DNA of 63,199 nucleotides, taken from an uncultured Clostridia bacterium (lineage in GTDB: Bacteria > Bacillota > Clostridia > Christensenellales > Borkfalkiaceae). The position numbers were made by a program, and so were the translations under genes. Below the pieces are notes generated by a model. It ran no database searches, was not told the origin of the DNA, and saw only the letters and a list, made by a program, of their open reading frames with translations. Of the stretch, positions 1 through 6,260 are shown in pieces. The DNA is taken from contig CASDRK010000012.1 in assembly GCA_949283125.1 (NCBI GenBank), forward strand, positions 1-63,199, in the 5' to 3' direction. The first letter of the stretch is position 1; each line of letters begins with the position of its first letter.

Positions 1-33
1 GCGTTCATTTATGGTAAGATGAGTATAGTTCAT
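1..33 (-). CDS. IS30-family transposase, N-terminal fragment cut by the window edge
   Basis: Reading leftward, eleven codons (MNYTHLTINER) follow a GGAGG ribosome-binding site at bases 40-44 and run off the window. YTHLTxxER is the usual opening of IS30-family transposases, whose N-terminal helix-turn-helix binds the element ends before the DDE domain cuts and joins DNA. A candidate terminal inverted repeat lies upstream at 115-138, as expected for the 5' end of such an element. Only the first residues are visible, so the family call rests on the start motif plus that repeat; whether the element is intact cannot be seen. Confidence 0.7.
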   Translation of the reverse strand, partial: MNYTHLTINER

Positions 34-114
34 ATATTTCCTCCGCGTTATGATTTGTGTTTGGTAGCCTTATTATAACACGTTGATTTATATGAACTAC
101 TTTTTTAGTCTCTC

Positions 115-138
115 TGTTGCACTTGATATGATAATTCA
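115..138. repeat. IS30 terminal inverted repeat, promoter-side end
   Basis: This 24-base segment matches the reverse complement of bases 63062-63085 at 20 of 24 positions, including a shared TTGCACTT core and AATTCA end. It sits about 80 bp upstream of the transposase start. I infer that it is the outer end of the same IS30-family element type that also bounds the right edge of the window. Confidence 0.6.
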
Positions 139-146
139 CCTAGTAT

Positions 147-170
147 AAAAGCACCCGAAATGGTGCTTTT
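147..170 (-). terminator. Terminator of the DUF3990/HTH pair
   Basis: A 9-bp stem (AAAAGCACC paired with GGTGCTTTT) with a 6-base loop lies 19 bp past the stop codon of the HTH gene. Both arms end in A/T runs, so it could stop transcription in either direction and also insulate the pair from the adjacent IS element. Confidence 0.65.
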
Positions 171-188
171 ATCATTACTTTTTGAGAA

Positions 189-800
189 TTACCTGATCAA
201 ATCTTCTATCGAGCAATTGAGTATCTGTGCGAGTGCATACAACGTTTCGCCTTGTGCTTTGGCTATATCAACTGTGCCCTGTTCGTATGATTTGATCGTG
301 CGCAGCGGCACGTTGGAAAGGTTGGCGAGCTGTGTCTGGCTGAGTCCGCGTCGTTGACGAATCTCTTTCAGCGGGCATACGGGTTTGAGATGTTTAGCAA
401 TCAAGTTCATGTTCTGCGTGATATCCATTTCGTGGTAGGGGAAATAGTTGTCTAAAAGTTGACTGCACGTAATTGCGGCTACGATCGCGGCGTATGGCTT
501 ATTGAAATACCACTGCGCATAGGAAAGTACCCAGCCCACCCAATATTCGGGCGAGGCATAGCTGCTTGTTTCAATATCTAAGGGTTCATTACCTAAAATC
601 AGTGCCAGAAGTTCGTTTGCCGATTTCCCCAAAGCATATACGGGATCTGCATTTTCAAGTGCGTGGCAGACGGGAGATGATATAAATTTCTGTGCAAAGG
701 CGTCTATATCGATATGTTCTTCCAAAACGGCAAGCTCAAACATCGCCGCTACTTTTGGTTGAATAATGCCGACAAATTGTTCATTGTAAGCGTGGATCAT
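189..800 (-). CDS. Helix-turn-helix protein, probable antitoxin partner of DUF3990
   Basis: A 203-residue protein. The last ~60 residues form a clear XRE/Cro-type helix-turn-helix (LKEIRQRRGLSQTQLANLSNV followed by RTIKSYEQG). The first ~140 residues are an uncharacterised alpha-helical region rich in aromatic residues. The start codon lies 20 bases inside the end of the upstream DUF3990 gene, which implies translational coupling and stoichiometric production, as in toxin-antitoxin pairs. DNA binding is supported by the domain; the antitoxin role is inferred from gene order, overlap and a palindrome in the shared promoter. The reverse order (toxin first) is less common but occurs in systems with HTH-type antitoxins. 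It could instead be a plain autorepressor. Confidence 0.75.
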   Translation of the reverse strand: MIHAYNEQFVGIIQPKVAAMFELAVLEEHIDIDAFAQKFISSPVCHALENADPVYALGKSANELLALILGNEPLDIETSSYASPEYWVGWVLSYAQWYFNKPYAAIVAAITCSQLLDNYFPYHEMDITQNMNLIAKHLKPVCPLKEIRQRRGLSQTQLANLSNVPLRTIKSYEQGTVDIAKAQGETLYALAQILNCSIEDLIR

Positions 801-1461
801 CAGGCTCGATACCTCCGCGGATAATGTCGTTCAGATACAAGTCGTCGGGTGTGGGTGTTCCCTGTCTGTTGCTTAAAAATTCCATGCGCGCCTGTTCGTT
901 TCGCGCCCTTCGCAGGGAATAATATGTGGCAGCGTCGGCGATCTCATATCCTAAAAACTTTAACTGCCCGAATGACTTTTGCGATATTAAAACGACCTGT
1001 TCACCCAGATTTCCTAATCTGAGTGCTTCGAAAAGCCTTTGAACGGAAATTATATTGCTCAAAAAACTTTCGGCATAGGCAAAGTAGGAGTCATCGGCGC
1101 GATAGCCCTTGATGACGTCGTATTCCCTTACAGGGAGGGAGAAGTGCTCAATTAGGTATTTTTTTCCCGCCTTTGTAATATCGTTTTTAAGCGTAAACAC
1201 TCTGTTTTGCAGAAGCAGCGTTATCCAATGCAGGGTAGTAAAGCGCTTTTGAGAAAGGTCTAATATTGTAAGTTCCCGCAAATCAAGTGCATACTTATTT
1301 GCATAGCCGTTGCGTTTCTCTTCAACTGCCCATTCTTTTGCAAGGTCAAGAGATTGCGTACAATAGAATCCCGGTCCATAGTCATTGTGTCGTTTACCTT
1401 TGCCGAATGTGGGCTGCTCGATGATCGAAACGGAGCCGTGATATAATATCATTTCAGCCAT
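781..1461 (-). CDS. DUF3990 protein, predicted ADP-ribosyltransferase-like toxin
   Basis: A 226-residue protein with the family landmarks in order: LYHGS at the N-terminus, YGPGFYCT near residue 30, a DVIKGYRADDSYF segment near residue 115 and a QVVLISQKSFGQLKFLGYE segment near residue 155. DUF3990 proteins belong to the ADP-ribosyltransferase-like fold; the LYHGS and GPGFY segments correspond to NAD-binding strands. The target is unknown. The start is fixed by an AGGAGG site 9 bases upstream and a consensus promoter. Partnership with the overlapping HTH gene suggests a toxin-antitoxin or anti-phage module. Base composition is visibly more AT-rich than the genes to the right, consistent with acquisition together with the adjacent IS30 element. 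Confidence 0.8.
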   Translation of the reverse strand: MAEMILYHGSVSIIEQPTFGKGKRHNDYGPGFYCTQSLDLAKEWAVEEKRNGYANKYALDLRELTILDLSQKRFTTLHWITLLLQNRVFTLKNDITKAGKKYLIEHFSLPVREYDVIKGYRADDSYFAYAESFLSNIISVQRLFEALRLGNLGEQVVLISQKSFGQLKFLGYEIADAATYYSLRRARNEQARMEFLSNRQGTPTPDDLYLNDIIRGGIEPDDPRLQ

Positions 1462-1484
1462 ATAGCTTGTCCTCCTGTATGGAT

Positions 1485-1513
1485 ATTATATCATTGCAAT
1501 GTTCTAATGTCAA
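1485..1513 (-). promoter_or_regulatory. Consensus sigma-A promoter with palindromic operator for the DUF3990/HTH pair
   Basis: Reading leftward: TTGACA (1508-1513), a 17-base spacer, then TATAAT (1485-1490), a perfect match to the housekeeping consensus. The spacer holds a perfect 10-bp palindrome CATTGCAATG (1492-1501), well placed for autorepression by the HTH protein. Confidence 0.85.
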
Positions 1514-1550
1514 GAATAAAAAGACATGCATAATGTCATAATATGTCATA
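1507..1550. repeat. ATGTCA iterons upstream of the DUF3990 promoter
   Basis: ATGTCA occurs at 1507, 1533 and 1543, with an inverted GACAT at 1523. The last two copies are exactly 10 bp apart (one helical turn), suggesting a protein-binding array; the binding protein is not known. Confidence 0.4.
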
Positions 1551-1674
1551 TTTAAGAAAGTGGTATTTTTTCTGAAAAAGGTGGTATTTTGTTCAATTTT
1601 GCGACGGCACTCGGAACGGTTATGACAACGCAGGCAAACATTAAAAATCCCCGCAAGTAATATGCGGTAAAAGC

Positions 1675-1710
1675 AAAAAGAAAACCTGCCGAAGGGCAGG
1701 TTTTCTTTTT
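1675..1710 (-). terminator. clpB terminator
   Basis: An 11-bp stem (GAAAACCTGCC / GGCAGGTTTTC) with a GAAG loop lies about 35 bp past the clpB stop. Reading leftward the stem is followed by a T-rich run. The + strand also has TTCTTTTT, so it may act in both directions. The remaining stretch from 1551 to 1674 shows no gene. Confidence 0.8.
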
Positions 1711-1744
1711 GAGTGTCGGTGTTGTGTGCGCGGGGTATGCCGCG

Positions 1745-4324
1745 TCAGACGGCGACGTACAGCCCGCTGTCGTTGACATCCAGTTTTATCGTCGTGCCCG
1801 CCGCGGGGTCTGCCGATATGATATACTTTGCTATCGGCGTTTCGGCGCGGGTCTGGATAAACCTCTTCAAAGGGCGGGCGCCGTAAACGCTGTCATAGCC
1901 GTTCGTCGCAATATATTCCTTGGCCTTTGGCGTAACTTCCAGCTTCAGGTTTTCGGCTTCCAGCCGCTTTGCGAGCCTTGCCAGCAGAATTTCCACAATG
2001 CCCTTTATGTTGTCGCCCGTGAGGGGCTTGAACATTATTATCTCGTCCAGCCTGTTCAGGAATTCGGGGCGGAACGAGCGCTTGAGCACGGCATATACCT
2101 TGTCCTGCGCCGCTTTGGATATTTCGCCGTTTTCGATGCCTTCGATTATATCCGTCGAGCCGAGGTTGGAAGTAAGGATTATTATGGTGTTTTTGAAATC
2201 CACGGTGCGCCCCTGCGAATCGGTGACGCGGCCGTCGTCGAGTATCTGCAAAAGTATGTTGAACACGTCCGGATGCGCCTTTTCTATCTCGTCGAACAGC
2301 ACTATGGAATAGGGTCTGCGCCGCACGGCTTCGGTCAGCGTGCCGCCCTCCTCGTAGCCCACGTATCCCGGAGGGGCGCCCACGAGACGGGAGACGGAAA
2401 ACTTTTCCATGTATTCCGACATGTCTATCCTCACGATGTTCTTTTCGTCGTCGAATAGATTTTCCGCGAGCGATTTGGCCAGCTCGGTCTTGCCGACGCC
2501 GGTGGGGCCGAGGAAGAGGAAGGAGCCTATGGGCCGCGCGGGATCGGATATGCCGGCGCGTGAGCGCAGTATGGCTTCGGATACCTTTTTCACGGCTTCG
2601 TCCTGCCCGACAACGCGCCTGTGCAGATCGTCGGCAAGGTGCAGTATCTTCTGCCTTTCGCCCTCCTTCAGTCTTGCCACGGGTATGCCCGTCCAGCGCG
2701 AAACTATCTGGTTTATCTGTTCCTCCGTTACTTCGTCCTGCAGCAGAGCGTTTTCGCCCGCCGCTTTGGCTTTGGCCTGTTCCAGCGCTTTTTCAAGGCC
2801 GGGCAGTTCGCCGTACCGCAGGCGCGCCGCCCTTTCAAAGTCGCCGCTGTTCGTGGCGGAATCTATCTCCGCCTTCATGGCGTCTATTCTCTCTTTCAAG
2901 GAGTTTTCGTCGTGTATGGCCTGCTTTTCGTCGTCCCATTTTGTTTTCATGGCGGCAAACTGTTCCTTGTCGTCGGCAAGCTGTTTTCTTATTGCCTCCA
3001 GCCGGGCCGCCGAAACATTGTCCTTTTCCTTTGAAAGCGCCTTTTCTTCAACTTCCAGCTGCAGTATCCTGCGGTTGAGCGCGTCCATGTCCGAGGGCAT
3101 GGAGTCTATCTCCGTCCTGATCATCGCGGCGGCTTCGTCCACGAGGTCTATGGCCTTGTCGGGCAGGAAACGGTCGGTGATATAGCGGTTTGAAAGCGTG
3201 GCGGCGGCCACGAGCGCGTCGTCGTGAATGCGCACGCCGTGGAATATTTCAAACCTCTCTTTAAGGCCGCGGAGTATGGATATGGTGTCCTCTACCGTAG
3301 GTTCGTTTACTGTCACGGGCTGGAACCTTCTGGCCAGCGCCGCGTCCTTTTCGATATACTTGCGGTATTCGTCCAGCGTGGTCGCGCCTATGCAGTGCAG
3401 CTCGCCGCGGGCCAGCAGGGGTTTCAAAAGGTTGCCGGCGTCCATCGCGCCGTCCGTCTTGCCCGCGCCCACAACGGTGTGCAGTTCGTCTATGAACAGT
3501 ATTATCCTGCCTTCGGATGCGGAAACCTCCTTCAGCACCGCCTTCAGCCGCTCTTCAAATTCTCCGCGGTATTTGGCGCCCGCTATCAGCGCGCCCATGT
3601 CCAGCGCGAACAGCGTCTTGTCCTTCAGCCCTTCGGGCACGTCGCCCTTCACTATGCGCTCGGCCAGCCCCTCGGCTATGGCCGTCTTGCCCACGCCCGG
3701 TTCGCCTATCAGCACGGGGTTGTTCTTTGTCTTGCGCGAAAGTATGCGTATTACGTTTCGTATCTCGTCGTCGCGCCCTATCACGGGCTCGAGCTTGTGC
3801 CTGCGCGCCGCGGCCGTCAGGTCGGAGCCGTACTTTTCCAGCGCCTCGTACGTCTCTTCGGGGTTGTCGCTTGTCACCTGCGTGTTGCCGCGCACGGCCT
3901 TCAGCCCCCGCAGAAACGCGTTTTTGTTCACGCCGAAGCGCGAAAACAGCGCCTGCACCCTGTCGTCGCCGCAGTCGATGAGCGCCAGCAGCAGGTGCTC
4001 CACCGAAATATAGTCGTCCTTCATGCTTTCCGCCGTCTTTTCGGCCGCGGCAAACACCGCGTTGGCCTCCGACGATATATATACGTCTCCGCGCCCGCTG
4101 CCCGAAACTTTGGGCAGGCGCGCCACCTCGTCCGCGGCGGCCCTTGCAAGGCCGTCAGCATCGATGTCCGCGCGCGTCAGAATGCGCGGCACTATGCAAT
4201 CTTTGTCCAGCAGCGCGTGCAGTATGTGCAGCGGCAGTATGGCGCTGTTGCCGTACTCGCGGGCTGTTCTTTCGCTGCGGTTTATCGCCTGTATGCTGCT
4301 CTGGGTAAAACGGTTCCCGTCCAT
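1745..4324 (-). CDS. clpB: ATP-dependent disaggregase ClpB
   Basis: An 859-residue Hsp100 chaperone that, with DnaK, threads aggregated proteins through a hexameric ring. Domains in order: Clp N domain (1-150), AAA+ module 1 with Walker [10 protein letters not shown] and a DEx box in LFIDELH, a long coiled-coil middle domain (roughly 390-530) that distinguishes ClpB from ClpA/ClpC, AAA+ module 2 with GPTGVGKTE and [10 protein letters not shown], and the C-terminal D2 domain. The length is typical of the family. The start is set at MDGNRFTQ because a GGAGG site (4331-4335) precedes it; an in-frame ATG 20 codons upstream would add an arginine-rich, non-conserved tail. No CIRCE or CtsR box is evident upstream. 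Confidence 0.97.
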   Translation of the reverse strand: MDGNRFTQSSIQAINRSERTAREYGNSAILPLHILHALLDKDCIVPRILTRADIDADGLARAAADEVARLPKVSGSGRGDVYISSEANAVFAAAEKTAESMKDDYISVEHLLLALIDCGDDRVQALFSRFGVNKNAFLRGLKAVRGNTQVTSDNPEETYEALEKYGSDLTAAARRHKLEPVIGRDDEIRNVIRILSRKTKNNPVLIGEPGVGKTAIAEGLAERIVKGDVPEGLKDKTLFALDMGALIAGAKYRGEFEERLKAVLKEVSASEGRIILFIDELHTVVGAGKTDGAMDAGNLLKPLLARGELHCIGATTLDEYRKYIEKDAALARRFQPVTVNEPTVEDTISILRGLKERFEIFHGVRIHDDALVAAATLSNRYITDRFLPDKAIDLVDEAAAMIRTEIDSMPSDMDALNRRILQLEVEEKALSKEKDNVSAARLEAIRKQLADDKEQFAAMKTKWDDEKQAIHDENSLKERIDAMKAEIDSATNSGDFERAARLRYGELPGLEKALEQAKAKAAGENALLQDEVTEEQINQIVSRWTGIPVARLKEGERQKILHLADDLHRRVVGQDEAVKKVSEAILRSRAGISDPARPIGSFLFLGPTGVGKTELAKSLAENLFDDEKNIVRIDMSEYMEKFSVSRLVGAPPGYVGYEEGGTLTEAVRRRPYSIVLFDEIEKAHPDVFNILLQILDDGRVTDSQGRTVDFKNTIIILTSNLGSTDIIEGIENGEISKAAQDKVYAVLKRSFRPEFLNRLDEIIMFKPLTGDNIKGIVEILLARLAKRLEAENLKLEVTPKAKEYIATNGYDSVYGARPLKRFIQTRAETPIAKYIISADPAAGTTIKLDVNDSGLYVAV

Positions 4325-4552
4325 AAATTTCCTCCTTCGCCGCCGTCTGGCAATCGCCCGCCGCGGCTTTTTTTGTCCGTTCACCTGTTTTATAACTCAT
4401 CAGCCCCGCATTTAAACATTCATTCACAAAATTTGCGCGAAGGGAGCGCGGCCGCCCTCTCCGTCCGCCGCGGCGCGGCCGGGCCGGAGGAGAGGTGGGG
4501 GAAGGTTTTTGCGTCTGCGCCGCGTGCCGCCGCGGAGACATTATTTTTGCCG

Positions 4553-5059
4553 TCAGATCACGCCCGCAAATTCGAGCGCGCCCATAACAATTATCGCGAT
4601 TACCAGCGCCGCGGCAAATATCCGCGCCGCCCTGCGCTTCAGGTCGTATCCGGCCCGTCCGGCCGCGCGGGCGTATTCGTCCTTCGCCGCAAACGCAAAT
4701 CCCATGTATCCGAGCGTGCACGCCGCGGCGCCCGTGTACCACAGCGGCTGTCCGAGCGCGTAAGCAAGCGCTGCGAACGCGAACGCGCCCGCAAGCAGCG
4801 CGGCCGCCGCAAAGTAAAGCAGTTTGCTTTTGCGCGCGTCGAGAGTGCGCTTTGTCTGCACGTCGTCATCGGATATCAGTTCGTCTATGCTAACGCCGAA
4901 GGTCTGCGAAAGCAGCTTCAGACTGTCCACGCCGGGGTATCCCTTGCCCGTCTCCCACTTGGATATTGCCGCGCGGGTAACGTAGATGGCCCCGGCAAGC
5001 TGTTCCTGCGTCATGCCGGCCTGTGTGCGCAGCGCCTTCAGTTTTTGTGCAAACGTCAT
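4553..5059 (-). CDS. XRE-family regulator with C-terminal membrane helices
   Basis: A 168-residue protein. Residues 4-60 are a canonical XRE helix-turn-helix (LKALRTQAGMTQEQLAGAIYV, then AISKWETGKGYP). The C-terminal half has three hydrophobic segments (around residues 78-97, 100-118 and 146-166), so the DNA-binding domain is probably tethered to the membrane. Such proteins are common in Bacillota and usually regulate a neighbouring gene or themselves. The start has a GGGAGGT site 6 bases upstream. It is divergent from the hemolysin-III gene, with a palindromic element between them (5181-5225). The target and signal are unknown. Confidence 0.8.
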   Translation of the reverse strand: MTFAQKLKALRTQAGMTQEQLAGAIYVTRAAISKWETGKGYPGVDSLKLLSQTFGVSIDELISDDDVQTKRTLDARKSKLLYFAAAALLAGAFAFAALAYALGQPLWYTGAAACTLGYMGFAFAAKDEYARAAGRAGYDLKRRAARIFAAALVIAIIVMGALEFAGVI

Positions 5060-5180
5060 CGATATACCTCCCGCGCACGGGGCTTGCGCGCCGCGGTCGC
5101 GGCTCTTCCCCGTGCGCGCATTCATTGTACCACCGCGCCCCGCGTTTGGCAAGATACCGTTGGTGGCGCCGTCCGTGCGG

Positions 5181-5225
5181 CCGACTCTACCACCGGTAGA
5201 GTCGGCATGCGGCGCGGTAGAGTCG
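5181..5225. promoter_or_regulatory. Palindrome plus third half-site, candidate operator
   Basis: An 11-bp inverted repeat (CCGACTCTACC / GGTAGAGTCGG) with a 3-base spacer is followed 10 bp later by another direct copy of GGTAGAGTCG (5216-5225). It lies in the 322-bp gap between the divergent XRE gene and the hemolysin-III gene. A TATAAT at 5307-5312 could be the -10 of the rightward gene. Nothing else recognisable is in this gap. Confidence 0.5.
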
Positions 5226-5381
5226 CCCGTCCGCGCGGTGGAACGGCCAACTGAAAGGGGAGAGGACATATCCCGAAAGTGGGTGGTATTTTGCCGCCGC
5301 ATTGGATATAATTCCTGTATGCGGATGTCCCGCCGCCGCGCCCCGGCGCGGCGGCGGGGTCCGCAGAAAGGAGGAAACAGA

Positions 5382-6068
5382 ATGCATTGCACCGCATATT
5401 CGCAGCCCGCGTCCGCGCGGCCCGCAGAACCGGTATACGGCAGGGGAGAGGAGTTGTTCAACGCCGTCTCGCACATAGTCGGCGGCGGGCTGGGGGCGGC
5501 CTTCGGCATAGTTCTTTTCGTCGTCGCGTCGCTTTCGCCTTCGGTCGACAAATATGTTTCGGCGGGCGTATATACATTTTCCGTGATCGCGCTGTACACT
5601 ATGAGCGCGCTCTATCACTTCCTGCCGCAGGGCAGGGCCAAGCGGGTGTTCCGGGTCTTCGATCACTGCACGATATTTTTGCTGATAGCCGGCTGCTACA
5701 CGCCCTTTTGCCTGCTTGCCTTACGTGGCACGGCGTGGGGATGCGTCATTCTCGCCGTGGAGTGGGGGCTGGCGGTTCCGGGCATAGCCCTGAACGCCGT
5801 CTTCATGCGCCGCAAGGCGGTAAAGGCACTGTCCATGGCGGCCTACGTGGTCATGGGCTGGATGATAATTCCCGCCGTGCCCGCGCTGCTCGCCGCCGTG
5901 TCTCCCGCCTGCTTTGCCTGCCTGCTCGCCGGCGGATTGGCGTACACCGTCGGCATAGCGTTTTTCGCCCTCGGCAAGCGCCGCGCATACATGCATGCCG
6001 TCTGGCATCTGTTTGTGCTGGCCGGCACGGCCTGCCAGTTCGTCAGCGTGCTTTTGCTCATGCTCTGA
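5382..6068 (+). CDS. Hemolysin III / PAQR-family membrane protein
   Basis: A 228-residue protein with seven predicted membrane segments. Family landmarks are visible: GEELFNAVSHIVGGGLGA at the N-terminus (the conserved histidine-bearing first helix), SALYHFLP and FRVFDHCTIFLLIAGCYTPF in the middle, and MHAVWHLFVLAG near the end. The conserved His and Asp residues are those thought to bind zinc in the PAQR/HlyIII fold. The bacterial function is unclear; despite the name, most members are not proven hemolysins. An AAAGGAGG site 8 bases upstream fixes the start. Its divergent neighbour, an XRE membrane regulator, may control it. Confidence 0.92.
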   Translation: MHCTAYSQPASARPAEPVYGRGEELFNAVSHIVGGGLGAAFGIVLFVVASLSPSVDKYVSAGVYTFSVIALYTMSALYHFLPQGRAKRVFRVFDHCTIFLLIAGCYTPFCLLALRGTAWGCVILAVEWGLAVPGIALNAVFMRRKAVKALSMAAYVVMGWMIIPAVPALLAAVSPACFACLLAGGLAYTVGIAFFALGKRRAYMHAVWHLFVLAGTACQFVSVLLLML

Positions 6069-6148
6069 CATGGTCCGCGCCGCCGCGCGTCATTTTCTGC
6101 CGCGCGGCCGCTTTTAAATCGTACGGCTCCGCCCGTCGGGTAAATTAT

Positions 6149-6182
6149 TTGTAAACGCTTGCGTTTGCTTTGCCGTTATGAT
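6149..6182 (+). promoter_or_regulatory. cre-like (CcpA/LacI) operator over the pectate lyase promoter
   Basis: TTGTAAACGCTTGCG (6149-6163) fits the catabolite-responsive element pattern WTGNAANCGNWNNCW at all but the last base. It is part of a near-palindrome AAACGC-TT-GCGTTT. A TATGAT at 6177-6182 is a candidate -10 just downstream, so a LacI-family repressor bound here would block initiation. CcpA or a pectin-specific LacI regulator are both possible. Confidence 0.55.
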
Positions 6183-6260
6183 ATCATTAAACTGGTAATA
6201 AAGTTGCATGCGTGCGCGCGAAGACGCGCCGCGCGCGGCTGTAAGAGGAGCAAAGCATAA

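Noticed and set aside
3224-5254. Very long open frame antisense to clpB
   Set aside because: It is a GC-rich shadow of clpB with no ribosome site, no recognisable domain and Arg/Ala/Val-rich composition.
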